DNA of 50,946 bases, taken from Candidatus Binatia bacterium. Lineage in GTDB: Bacteria; Vulcanimicrobiota; Vulcanimicrobiia; Vulcanimicrobiales; Vulcanimicrobiaceae. Shown piece by piece: positions 15,260 through 24,153 of this stretch. The stretch is from the NCBI GenBank assembly GCA_035541935.1, contig DATKMJ010000015.1, positions 1 to 50,946 of the forward strand, given 5' to 3'. Position numbers and translations under genes: made by a program. Under the pieces are notes generated by a model. That model ran no database searches, was not told the origin of the DNA, and saw only the letters and a program-made list of their open reading frames with translations. Position 1 is the first letter of the stretch, and each line of letters opens with the position of its first letter.

Positions 15260-15870
15260 CCTTTATCCTCGAGCGTCAGACCCTTGCGCTGCTTTAGGAG
15301 AACCTCTCCGCGCCACGTCGCCGGATAGCCGCGCGCGACGTCGGTCGTCGACTTGATATCCGCAACGCGACCGAGATCGCCGGGAATTCCGCCCGGACGC
15401 TCGTCCGGCGCGATTCCGACGCCGGCTTCGGGCGGCACGAGCAGACGGTCCTTGTCGTAGACGAACGAGCCGCGCCGGAAGTCGGCCATCTCGAAGCGCG
15501 GCGTCAGCACGATCGCGTCGGTCGGGCACGCCTCTTCGCACATGCCGCAGAAGATGCAGCGCAGTTCGTCGATTTCGTAGCGCGCCGCGTACCGTTCGCC
15601 CGGCGACCGGCGGTCGTCCGGCGAGTTCTCGGCGCCGATGACGGTGATCGCGTTCGCGGGACAGACGCTCGAGCAGAGCTCGCAGCCGATGCAGCGTTCC
15701 TTGGCGTCGCCGTACCGGCGCAGTTCGTGCAGGCCGTGAAAGCGCGGCGCGTGCTGCTTCTTCACCGAGGGATACTGGATCGTCGGCTGCTTGCGGAACA
15801 TGAAGCCGAAGGTAATGGACAATCCTTTGAGGATCGCCCCGACGTTGAAGAGATGCTTGCGCGTTGCCAT
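15256..15870 (-). CDS. nuoI: NADH-quinone oxidoreductase subunit I (2x[4Fe-4S] ferredoxin-type)
   Basis: A 204-residue subunit holding clusters N6a and N6b. The two CxxCxxCxxxCP motifs are CIGCELCSSVCP (Cys60, 63, 66, 70) and CIFCGMCEEACP (Cys105, 108, 111, 115). The N-terminus has an amphipathic segment that packs on the membrane arm, followed by FRKQPTIQYPSVKKQHAPRFHGLHELRRYGDAKERC, the family's usual lead-in. The C-terminus (about residues 140-204) has a longer, less conserved tail. It lies 5 nt after nuoH and overlaps nuoJ. Confidence 0.96.
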   Translation of the reverse strand: MATRKHLFNVGAILKGLSITFGFMFRKQPTIQYPSVKKQHAPRFHGLHELRRYGDAKERCIGCELCSSVCPANAITVIGAENSPDDRRSPGERYAARYEIDELRCIFCGMCEEACPTDAIVLTPRFEMADFRRGSFVYDKDRLLVPPEAGVGIAPDERPGGIPGDLGRVADIKSTTDVARGYPATWRGEVLLKQRKGLTLEDKG

Positions 15871-15875
15871 TCCCG

Positions 15876-16856
15876 TCAGCCCTTATACGCCACGTAGACG
15901 GCGGTGAGCACGAGGTTGAGCGTCGCGACCGGCAGCAGCACCTTCCAGCCGAAGGCCATCAGGCGGTCGTAGCGCAGCCGCGGGAGCGTGCCGCGCAGCC
16001 AGATGTAAAAGAACATGAAGCAGGCGACTTTGGCGACGAACCAGACGATGCCGGGAATCGCGGCCAGGCCGAACGGCGCGTTCCATCCCCCGAAGAAGAG
16101 CAACGTCGCGATGCACGAGACGGTGAGCATGTTCACGTACTCGGCGATGAAGAACAGGCCGAAGCGCATGCCCGAGTACTCGGTGTGGAAGCCGGCGACG
16201 AGCTCGGTCTCGGCCTCGACGAGGTCGAACGGCGCGCGATTCGTCTCCGCGACCGCCGTTATGACGTAGATGATGCAGCCGACGAACTGCGGCAGCACGA
16301 ACCACCAGCGCACCTGCGCGTGGACGATGCCGTCGAGCGAGGTCGTTCCGGCGAGGATCAGCACGCCGATGAGCGAGAGCGACATCGCAAGTTCGTAACT
16401 GATCATCTGCGCCGTCGAACGGACGCTGCCGAGCAGCGGGTACTTCGATCCCGACGCCCAGCCGCCGAGACAGATGCCGTAGACGCCGAGCGAGCCGATC
16501 GCGAGAATCACGAGGATGCCGGCGTTGACATTGCCGATCGCCCACGTCGCGCCCGACGACGACGCGCCGAACGGAATGACCGCGTAGACGGAGAACGCGG
16601 CGACGAGCGAGATGAACGGCGCGAGTTTATAGAGCAGCGGATCGGCCGTCTCCGGCGTGAGGTCTTCCTTCAGCAAGAGTTTTGCGGCATCGGCCGCCGG
16701 CTGCAGCAATCCCCACGGCCCGACGCGATTCGGCCCCGGACGCAACTGCATCCAGGCGAGCACCTTCCGTTCGACGAGCATCGCGTACGCAAACGTCGTA
16801 ACGACGACGAAGAGCAGCACCGCCGATTTGACGAGGACGACGATCCACCACGGCAT
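15876..16856 (-). CDS. nuoH: NADH-quinone oxidoreductase subunit H
   Basis: A 326-residue, mainly hydrophobic subunit that links the quinone chamber to the proton path. Conserved landmarks: the loop ERKVLAWMQLRPGPNRVGPWGLLQPAADAAKLLLKED, ISYELAMSLSLIGVLIL, and the glutamate-rich AETNRAPFDLVEAETELVAGFHTEYSGMRFGLFFIAEYVNM, which faces the quinone cavity. Length and order of helices are normal. Two nucleotides separate it from the nuoG stop and five from nuoI. Confidence 0.96.
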   Translation of the reverse strand: MPWWIVVLVKSAVLLFVVVTTFAYAMLVERKVLAWMQLRPGPNRVGPWGLLQPAADAAKLLLKEDLTPETADPLLYKLAPFISLVAAFSVYAVIPFGASSSGATWAIGNVNAGILVILAIGSLGVYGICLGGWASGSKYPLLGSVRSTAQMISYELAMSLSLIGVLILAGTTSLDGIVHAQVRWWFVLPQFVGCIIYVITAVAETNRAPFDLVEAETELVAGFHTEYSGMRFGLFFIAEYVNMLTVSCIATLLFFGGWNAPFGLAAIPGIVWFVAKVACFMFFYIWLRGTLPRLRYDRLMAFGWKVLLPVATLNLVLTAVYVAYKG

Positions 16857-16858
16857 GG

Positions 16859-18799
16859 CTAACCCCTCATGCCCGCGAGCAGCGGATCGTGGCGCCAGGT
16901 GCCGCCGCCGGAGAGAATCGCCGCGCTCGCGGCGCCGTTGGTCGCAATCGCCGATCCGCGCGTCGCGAAGCGCGCGTCGCCGAACGTGAAGTCGGTCGCG
17001 GCCTTGGCGACGAGATCGACGACGCTGCGCTCGATCTCGCGCGCGTCCGGCAGCGCGATGCCGAGTTGATCGGCGAGGCCGCAGAGCATCTCGAAGTCCG
17101 AGCGCGCCGACTCCGGCGCGGCGAGCGAGGCGTTGACCGGCAACAACTCGCCGCCGAGCCCGAGCGTCGTGCCGTGCTTCTCGAAGGCGCCGAGCGCGGG
17201 GAGCACGAGCGCCGCACCCTGCGCGCTCTCCGTCATGAACAATTCGCTGACGACGAGGAACGGAACGCGATCGATCGCGCGCGTTGCGGCCTTCGGATCG
17301 CGCGCGTTGCGCGCGGGATTCACGCCGAAGAGCGAGAGCACCGCGAGATCGCCGGCGCGCGCCGCGTCGAACATCGCCTCGCCGTCGAGCCCGGCGCCGC
17401 CGGGGCCGGCGAACGGCAGCATGCCCATCGCCTCGGCGCCGCGCGCGTTGCCTTGCTCGCTCGCGACGTACGTCAAGACCTCGGAAACGTCCGAGAAGGC
17501 TTCGACGTAGGCGCGGCCTTCGTCGAGATCCACGCCGTCCCAGATCAGCGCAACGGACGTCGCGCCGCCGATCGCCGCGCGCGCCTCCTTAGCGTTGGCG
17601 GCCGTGACGATCTGCGCGCCGCGCCGCGCGGCTTTCCGCACGCGCAACCAGAGCACGGGCGCGCGTTCCTGCGGCGACTCTCCGATCGTAACGATCGCTT
17701 GCGCGCTCTCGATTCGCTCGATCGGCGCGCCGTGCGCGCCGGGCGTCGCCTGCCGCTGCCTTCCCGCGCGCCAGTCGAGATTCGTAACGCCGGCCGCACG
17801 GAAGAGATGCTGCAGCGCGAAGGCCTCTTCGTTGGTCAGCCGTCCGCCGCCGATCGCACCGACGCTCGCGGGGCCGCGTTCGTCGATTGCATCGCGGATC
17901 GCCTTCGCCCAGAGAATGAACGCGTCGTCCCAGCCGATCTGGACGAAACTGCCGTCTTTGCGGTAGAGCGGCTGTACGATGCGGTCGGGGCTCTCGTAGA
18001 AGCCGACGTTGTAGCGGCCGCGGTCGCAGAGCCAGCCGTCGGAGATCGGATCCTCTTCGACGAGCATCGTGCGCAGGAGCTTGCCGTAGCGCACGTCGGC
18101 GACTTGCCGGCAGCCGACGGCGCACTGCGTGCAGGTCGTCTCGGTGCGCGTGAGGTCCCACGGCCGCGATTTGAAGCGATAGGTCTTCGAGGTCAGCGCG
18201 CCGACCGGACAGAGCTCGGTGACGTTGCCGGTGAAGTTGTGACGGTAGGGCGCGCCCGTCGCGGTCGCGATGATGTCGTGCGCACCGCGATCCTTGACGA
18301 CGAGTTGACGCTCGTCGGCGATGATGTCGTCGAAGCGGACGCAACGCTGACAGACGATGCACCGTTCCTCGTCGAGGACGATCGTCGGCCCGAGCTCGAC
18401 CGCCTTCGGCTTGCGGAGTTTCGGATCGGCGACGTCCGACGTGCCGCGCGCGTAGGCGACGGCGTAATCCTGGAGGTCGCACTCGCCGCCCTTATCGCAG
18501 ATCGGACAATCCAACGGATGATTGACGAGGAAGAGCTCGAGCACGACCGCGCGCGCCGCCTCGACGCGCTCCCCCTGCGTTCGCACGACCATTCCTTCGG
18601 TCGCAACCGTGTTGCAGGCGATCTGCAGCTTCGGCATCCCCTCGATGTCGACCATGCAGATGCGGCAGAGCCCGGCCGGGCCGAGCTTCGTGTGGTAGCA
18701 GTAGATCGGGATCTGCTGCTTGATCGTCTTCGCGGCTTCGACGAGCAGCGTTCCCTCCGGCACGCTCACCGGCACGCCGTCGATCGTCAGGTTCACCAT
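16859..18799 (-). CDS. nuoG: NADH-quinone oxidoreductase subunit G
   Basis: A 646-residue peripheral-arm subunit, shorter than the 700-900 residues of many homologues, mainly in the C-terminal molybdopterin-like part. Ligands visible: [2Fe-2S] Cys34, 45, 48, 62; His94, Cys98, 101, 107 (HPLDCPICDKGGEC); Cys147, 150, 153 and 197; and a fourth set Cys223, 226, 230, 258, so the extra N7 cluster is probably present. The rest resembles a molybdopterin oxidoreductase fold that holds no cofactor in this subunit. It ends 2 nt before nuoH and starts 1 nt after the nuoF stop. Confidence 0.95.
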   Translation of the reverse strand: MVNLTIDGVPVSVPEGTLLVEAAKTIKQQIPIYCYHTKLGPAGLCRICMVDIEGMPKLQIACNTVATEGMVVRTQGERVEAARAVVLELFLVNHPLDCPICDKGGECDLQDYAVAYARGTSDVADPKLRKPKAVELGPTIVLDEERCIVCQRCVRFDDIIADERQLVVKDRGAHDIIATATGAPYRHNFTGNVTELCPVGALTSKTYRFKSRPWDLTRTETTCTQCAVGCRQVADVRYGKLLRTMLVEEDPISDGWLCDRGRYNVGFYESPDRIVQPLYRKDGSFVQIGWDDAFILWAKAIRDAIDERGPASVGAIGGGRLTNEEAFALQHLFRAAGVTNLDWRAGRQRQATPGAHGAPIERIESAQAIVTIGESPQERAPVLWLRVRKAARRGAQIVTAANAKEARAAIGGATSVALIWDGVDLDEGRAYVEAFSDVSEVLTYVASEQGNARGAEAMGMLPFAGPGGAGLDGEAMFDAARAGDLAVLSLFGVNPARNARDPKAATRAIDRVPFLVVSELFMTESAQGAALVLPALGAFEKHGTTLGLGGELLPVNASLAAPESARSDFEMLCGLADQLGIALPDAREIERSVVDLVAKAATDFTFGDARFATRGSAIATNGAASAAILSGGGTWRHDPLLAGMRG

Positions 18800-18800
18800 C

Positions 18801-20060
18801 TCAAGCGCTCTCCCGCACGTTGGCGATGCGCGACGTGAACTGCTCGGGGAAACGCATCAACACCGATTTCAAGAACGGCTCGATCGAATCGCCGAGCGCG
18901 CAGAGGTTGAGGCCCGTGATCGAACCCGAGACGCGCAAGAGCATCTCGTAGTCGCCCGGAATCCCGCGCCGCTGCACGAGACGGTCGAGGACCCGCGCCA
19001 GCCAACTGCCGCCCTCGCGACAGGGCGTGCACTGTCCGCACGATTCGTGCGCGAAGAAGCGCACGAGATTGTGCGCGGCCTTCACGAAATCGGTCGTGTC
19101 GTCGAAGACGACGAACGCACCCGATCCGAGCATCGAGCCGGCCTTCCCCATGCTCTCGTAATCGTACGCCCAGTCGAGATGTTCTTCGAAGATGCACGCC
19201 GACGAACCGCCGCCGGGTTGCACCGCCATGAAGCTGCGGCCGGGGCGCAGGCCGCCGGCCAACTCGATGATCTCGCGCACGGTCGTGCCGAGCGGGATCT
19301 CGTAGTTGCCGGGGCGTTGCACGTGGCCCGAGACGGAGACGATCTTGTAGCCCTTGCTGCGCTCGGTGCCGACCGCCGAAAACCACTCCGGACCGCGCTC
19401 GAGAATCGGAACCAGATAGGCAAGCGTCTCGACGTTATTGACGACCGTCGGCATCCGGTAGAGGCCTTCGATTGCGGGGAAGGGCGGCTTGAGCCGCGGC
19501 TCCCCGCGTTTGCCTTCGAGCGAGTTGAGCAGACCGGTCTCCTCGCCGCAGATGTACGCGCCCGCGCCGCGATGCACGGTGACCTCGAGATCGTAACCGC
19601 TGCCGAAGAGATTCGAACCGACGTAGCCGGCCTTGCGCGCCTCCTCGAGCGCCGCGCAGAAGATCTCGTAGCCGCGCTTGAACTCGCCGCGGATATAGAT
19701 GAACGCGTGATGCGCGCCGATGCCGTACGCGCCGATCAGCATCCCCTCGAGCACGAGATGCGGCGCCGACTCGATCAGCATGTGATCTTTGAACGTGCCG
19801 GGCTCCGCCTCGTCGCAGTTGCAGACGAGATAGCGCACCGGCTGCTTCGCCGGCAGAAACGACCACTTTCGTCCCGTCGGAAAGCCGGCGCCGCCGCGCC
19901 CGCGCAGCCCCGACTTCTCGGCAACGTCGAGCACGTCTGCCGGCTTGAGCTCGCGCACCGCGCGCTCCCACTGCCGGTAGCCCCCGCGCTCGCGGTAGGC
20001 GTCTATGCCGCGCATATCCACCTCGCCGATCCCGGCGGTCAAGACCTTAGTGACCGGCAT
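18801..20060 (-). CDS. nuoF: NADH-quinone oxidoreductase subunit F (NADH- and FMN-binding)
   Basis: A 419-residue subunit where NADH reduces FMN. Motifs in order: GLRGRGGAGFPTGRKWSF (FMN loop), CNCDEAEPGTFKD, GAGAYICGEETGLLNSLEGKRG (NADH loop), and near the C-terminus SCGQCTPCREGGSW plus a later Cys in GLNLCALGDS, the N3 [4Fe-4S] ligands. The start ATG lies 14 nt inside the nuoE gene. Normal family length. Confidence 0.96.
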   Translation of the reverse strand: MPVTKVLTAGIGEVDMRGIDAYRERGGYRQWERAVRELKPADVLDVAEKSGLRGRGGAGFPTGRKWSFLPAKQPVRYLVCNCDEAEPGTFKDHMLIESAPHLVLEGMLIGAYGIGAHHAFIYIRGEFKRGYEIFCAALEEARKAGYVGSNLFGSGYDLEVTVHRGAGAYICGEETGLLNSLEGKRGEPRLKPPFPAIEGLYRMPTVVNNVETLAYLVPILERGPEWFSAVGTERSKGYKIVSVSGHVQRPGNYEIPLGTTVREIIELAGGLRPGRSFMAVQPGGGSSACIFEEHLDWAYDYESMGKAGSMLGSGAFVVFDDTTDFVKAAHNLVRFFAHESCGQCTPCREGGSWLARVLDRLVQRRGIPGDYEMLLRVSGSITGLNLCALGDSIEPFLKSVLMRFPEQFTSRIANVRESA

Positions 20061-20823
20061 GGCTTGCCTGCTCGTCGATCGTCTCGACGACCGCGCGCGA
20101 GTCGACGACCGCGCGTTCCGCGGTCTTCCTAAAGAAGCGGACGTCGCCGCTGATGATATTGTCGAGCATGATCGTGCCGCTTGCGTCGCCGACGCCGCCC
20201 GCGTTGTTCGGGCTCTCGACGTCGCGCGCGCCCGGCGCCTTGCGCCCGCTCGCGACCTGCGCGTCCTGCGGAATCTCCCACGTGCCGCCCGGCGCGTCGG
20301 TCTGCGCCAGCGGTGCGACCGCGTACGTCCCCGCGCGCATCGCGTCGAGGATCCCGTCGATCTTCTGCGGCGTCAGATCGTAGACGAACTCGAGGTTGAC
20401 CTGCATGCACGTCGCGCGATCGCACGAAGCCAGGCACTCGACCTCTTCGTACGAGAAGAGCCCGTCGCTCGTCGTCTGCAACGAACGGATGCCGAGCTTC
20501 TCGCGGAAGTAGGCCATGATATCGTCGGCGCCGTTGATCGAGCACGCGAGCCCGCGGCAGACCTGCAGCATGTAGCGCCCTACCGGGCGGCGATAGAAGA
20601 GCGTGTAGAACGAGACGGTTCCCTCGACTTCCGCGGGCGTGATCTCGAGCATCTCGGCGACCGCGTGCATCGCCTCACGGCTCACGAAGCCCTCGTGCTG
20701 CTGAAAGAGATGCACGATCGGCAGCAGCGCCGAGCGCCGCTGCTCGTACCGCGCGACGATTGCGTCGCACTCCGGCTTGAGCCGCTCGAGCAACGCAGGA
20801 AAGTCTCTCTCTCGCTCGGTCAT
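20047..20823 (-). CDS. nuoE: NADH-quinone oxidoreductase subunit E with long C-terminal extension
   Basis: Thioredoxin-fold [2Fe-2S] subunit. Ligands are Cys89 and Cys94 (CRGLAC) and Cys130 and Cys134 (CLASC). At 258 residues it is longer than the usual 160-220; residues about 171-258 form a low-complexity, Pro/Gly/Asp-rich extension (SGRKAPGARDVESPNNAGG) followed by a more ordered end (MLDNIISGDVRFFRKTAERAVVDSRAVVETIDEQ), whose role is unknown. I chose ATG 20823 (MTERERDFPALL); the open frame further upstream is translation of the inverted-repeat element at 20829-20964. Confidence 0.94.
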   Translation of the reverse strand: MTERERDFPALLERLKPECDAIVARYEQRRSALLPIVHLFQQHEGFVSREAMHAVAEMLEITPAEVEGTVSFYTLFYRRPVGRYMLQVCRGLACSINGADDIMAYFREKLGIRSLQTTSDGLFSYEEVECLASCDRATCMQVNLEFVYDLTPQKIDGILDAMRAGTYAVAPLAQTDAPGGTWEIPQDAQVASGRKAPGARDVESPNNAGGVGDASGTIMLDNIISGDVRFFRKTAERAVVDSRAVVETIDEQASHAGH

Positions 20824-20828
20824 GCGAC

Positions 20829-20964
20829 CGTGCCTCGACGTACCGCCAAAGAGGCTCGGGACGACGAGCGAAGCCACGGATGGCGAAAGCGAGGAGCCCG
20901 GCAGCAGGAGCGCAGCCCGGAGGGCGCAGCGACGAGCGGCTCTGAGGCGGTATGTCGAGGCACG
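20829..20964. repeat. Inverted-repeat element between nuoD and nuoE
   Basis: Two 19-nt arms, 20829-20847 (starting CGTGCCTCGACG) and 20946-20964 (ending GTCGAGGCACG), are complementary with one mismatch that would be a G-U pair in RNA. They flank about 98 bp of GC-rich DNA containing the motif CGACGAGCG twice. It fills almost the whole 148-bp nuoD-nuoE gap, by far the largest gap within this operon. It would fold into a long stem in the nuo mRNA. It looks like a non-autonomous repeat element (MITE- or REP-like), but copy number elsewhere is unknown. Confidence 0.6.
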
Positions 20965-20971
20965 GGCGCCA

Positions 20972-22143
<1,172 letters not shown>

Positions 22144-22147
<4 letters not shown>

Positions 22148-22737
22148 GATTCGCGCGCCCGCTTCACTTCTTCTTGCAGCGCCTCGAACGTGCGTCCCGA
22201 CGGCGGCGTTCCCGCCACGACGTTGCTCTTGTTCGCGAAGCTCGGACGGGGCGAACGATCGCGATCGGGCCCGCGCATCGGGTAATCCTTGCGCAGCGGG
22301 TGGCCCTCCCAATCGTCGGGCATCTGGATGCGCCGCAGATCGGCGTGCCCGTCGAACTCGATGCCGAAGAGATCGTAGACCTCGCGCTCGGCCCAGTCGG
22401 CCGACTTCCAGAGATCCATGACCGACGGCAGATGCTCGCCCGGCGCGACGCCGCAGAGCACGCGCACTCTCGCCGGCGTTCCGATCTCGGCGACGCTCGC
22501 GACCCTCGGCGCGAGGCGCAGCAGATGGTAGACGACGTCGAAACGCGGTTCGCGCTGCAGATAATCCACCGCGCCGAGATCGAGGAGCATCGCGTAGCCG
22601 TCGGCTCGCAGCGCTTCGAGACGAGCCCGCAGCTGCGCCGGCGCAACTCGTTCCACGACGGCGTCCTCGATGGGAGGACGCAGGCTGGGCGGATCGATCG
22701 CGGCGCCGGAGATCGGCGGAGATTGCGTGCTAGGCAT
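22144..22737 (-). CDS. nuoC: NADH-quinone oxidoreductase subunit C
   Basis: A 197-residue peripheral subunit (30-kDa family). Diagnostic stretch near residue 110: [49 protein letters not shown]. The N-terminal 30 residues are Pro/Ser-rich and poorly conserved. It is separate from nuoD, unlike the fused nuoCD of enterobacteria. A 23-nt gap separates it from nuoB. Confidence 0.95.
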
Positions 22738-22760
22738 GATTCACGTTCGAGAGATAACGA

Positions 22761-23240
22761 TTAGGCGCGAGCCAGAATGCCACCGCGGCCGCCCTCGCGG
22801 ATCTGCTGCTGAATGAGGTTGACCGCGTAGAGCAGCCCGTCGGGCGTCGGCGGACACCCCGGAACGTAGACGTCGACCGGAACGATCGTATCGATGCCTT
22901 GCACGATCGCGTAATTATCGAAGATCCCGCCGGAGCTCGCGCAGGCGCCCATCGAGATCACCCACTTCGGGTCGGCCATCTGGTCGTAGAGCCGCCGAAC
23001 GACCGACGCCATCTTCTGCGCGACGCGGCCGGAGACGATCATGAGATCGGCCTGGCGCGGGGAACTGCGAAAGACCTCGGAGCCGAAACGCGCGATGTCG
23101 TACTCGGGCGCGGTCGCGCTCATCATCTCGATCGCGCAGCAGGCGAGCCCCATCGTCAGCGGCCAGACCGACGAGCTCTGCGCCCAGCGCGCGACGTCAT
23201 CGAGCCGCGCGAGCATGAACTGGCCGGGGCTTACCGCCAT
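22761..23240 (-). CDS. nuoB: NADH-quinone oxidoreductase subunit B
   Basis: A 159-residue subunit binding the terminal [4Fe-4S] cluster N2, which passes electrons to quinone. Ligands: adjacent Cys34-Cys35 ([10 protein letters not shown]), Cys100 (GACASSGG) and Cys129 (VPGCPPTPD). ATG 23240 gives a natural N-terminus [16 protein letters not shown] and overlaps the nuoA end by 10 nt; the longer upstream frame lies in nuoA and is not coding. Confidence 0.96.
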   Translation of the reverse strand: MAVSPGQFMLARLDDVARWAQSSSVWPLTMGLACCAIEMMSATAPEYDIARFGSEVFRSSPRQADLMIVSGRVAQKMASVVRRLYDQMADPKWVISMGACASSGGIFDNYAIVQGIDTIVPVDVYVPGCPPTPDGLLYAVNLIQQQIREGGRGGILARA

Positions 23241-23584
23241 ACGAAGCCGCCCTTCTTCCACACGTACGCGTAACCGATCGCGAGAACGACAATAAAAATC
23301 GCCATCTCGAGCAGCCCGAAGACCCGCAGGGCGTGCATCTTGACCGCCCACGGATAGAACGAGGCCGCCTCGACGTCGAAGACGACGAAGAGCATCGCGA
23401 TGAGGTAGAAGCGCACGGGGAAGCGCCCGGCTACCGGCGAGGTCGGCTCGACGCCGCACTCGTAGGCTTCGCTCTTATGGGGGTTGGGTTTTCCCCGGCC
23501 CAAGAGGCCCGGCAGGAGGGTGAAGAACACCGCACCGGCCACGGCGACACAGAGGTAGATCGCGACGGGAGCGTACGGGTTCAT
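23231..23584 (-). CDS. nuoA: NADH-quinone oxidoreductase subunit A
   Basis: A 117-residue, three-helix membrane subunit and the first gene of the nuo operon. Conserved features: [40 protein letters not shown], with the loop that touches the quinone cavity and the membrane Glu/Asp pair. A perfect 22-bp palindrome (23586-23607) lies immediately upstream of its ATG, covering where its ribosome-binding site or an operator would be. Confidence 0.96.
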   Translation of the reverse strand: MNPYAPVAIYLCVAVAGAVFFTLLPGLLGRGKPNPHKSEAYECGVEPTSPVAGRFPVRFYLIAMLFVVFDVEAASFYPWAVKMHALRVFGLLEMAIFIVVLAIGYAYVWKKGGFVWR

Positions 23585-23585
23585 G

Positions 23586-23607
23586 GCTTGTGAAAGTTTT
23601 CACAAGC
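23586..23607. promoter_or_regulatory. Perfect palindrome abutting the nuoA start codon
   Basis: Arms GCTTGTGAAA (23586-23595) and TTTCACAAGC (23598-23607) are exact inverted repeats around a 2-nt centre GT. It begins 2 nt upstream of the nuoA ATG and lies in the short divergent region shared with the lipoprotein gene starting at 23668. It is AT-richer than its surroundings. It could be the operator of a dimeric repressor, or an RNA hairpin hiding the nuoA ribosome-binding site; no Shine-Dalgarno is visible outside it. Confidence 0.6.
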
Positions 23608-23667
23608 GCCGGCCCTCACCTGTTTGGGCCGGGGGGACGGCTTCGAGCGTTGAACGTAGATTTGCGT

Positions 23668-24153
23668 ATGCGCATCGCCGTTTTGGGAATGGTACTGCTC
23701 TTCGCTCTCGGTGACGGGTGCTCGGCGCCGCCAAATGTCGTAGGAGTCCAAGATTTCGGCCACGTGACGGGCCGCGTGCTCGACGCGATGACGAACCGGC
23801 CGATCCCGAACGCGCTGATCTCGGTCGGCTCGCTCTACACGGTCAACGCCGACGTCAACGGCGCGTTCCTCTTGCGCGCCGTCGCGGGGGACCAGACGGT
23901 GACCGCGCGCGCGCCGGGATACACGACGACGACCGCCGACACGACGATCCCGAAAGACGGAACGGTCTCCGTCGGCTATATGCGGCTCGTCCAGCTGACC
24001 GCGCCGTCGGGTCAGCCGACGCTCGCGCCGCCCGCGACGCCGACGCCGCGTCCGGCGCCCTCGCCAAGCGCCGCCCCAAGCGCGACGCCCGCTGCGGCGG
24101 CGAGCGGGGCTCCTCCGGCGACTCCAACCGCCGGCCCGAGCCCGACCCCCTAA
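23668..24153 (+). CDS. Lipoprotein with carboxypeptidase-regulatory-like domain and Pro/Ala tail
   Basis: A 161-residue predicted lipoprotein. Residues 1-19 are a signal peptide ending in lipobox ALGDGC. Residues about 30-110 match a carboxypeptidase-regulatory-like (transthyretin-type) beta sandwich: VTGRVLDAMTNRPIPNALISVGSLYTVNADVNGAFLLRAVAGDQTVTARAPGY. The C-terminal 50 residues are a Pro/Thr/Ala/Ser low-complexity stalk. I chose ATG 23668 because the signal peptide starts there; an upstream in-frame start at 23590 lies inside the nuoA palindrome. Its stop overlaps the convergent antiporter gene by 4 nt. Likely a surface or periplasmic adhesion or scaffold protein. Confidence 0.75.
   Translation: MRIAVLGMVLLFALGDGCSAPPNVVGVQDFGHVTGRVLDAMTNRPIPNALISVGSLYTVNADVNGAFLLRAVAGDQTVTARAPGYTTTTADTTIPKDGTVSVGYMRLVQLTAPSGQPTLAPPATPTPRPAPSPSAAPSATPAAAASGAPPATPTAGPSPTP

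Noticed and set aside
16889-18838. 649-residue plus-strand frame opposite nuoG
   Set aside because: Antisense shadow of a complete nuoG with intact cluster ligands; composition is typical of noncoding frames.
20824-20877. N-terminal extension of NuoE from 20877
   Set aside because: The extra residues are translation of the inverted-repeat element; MTERERDFPALL is the natural start.
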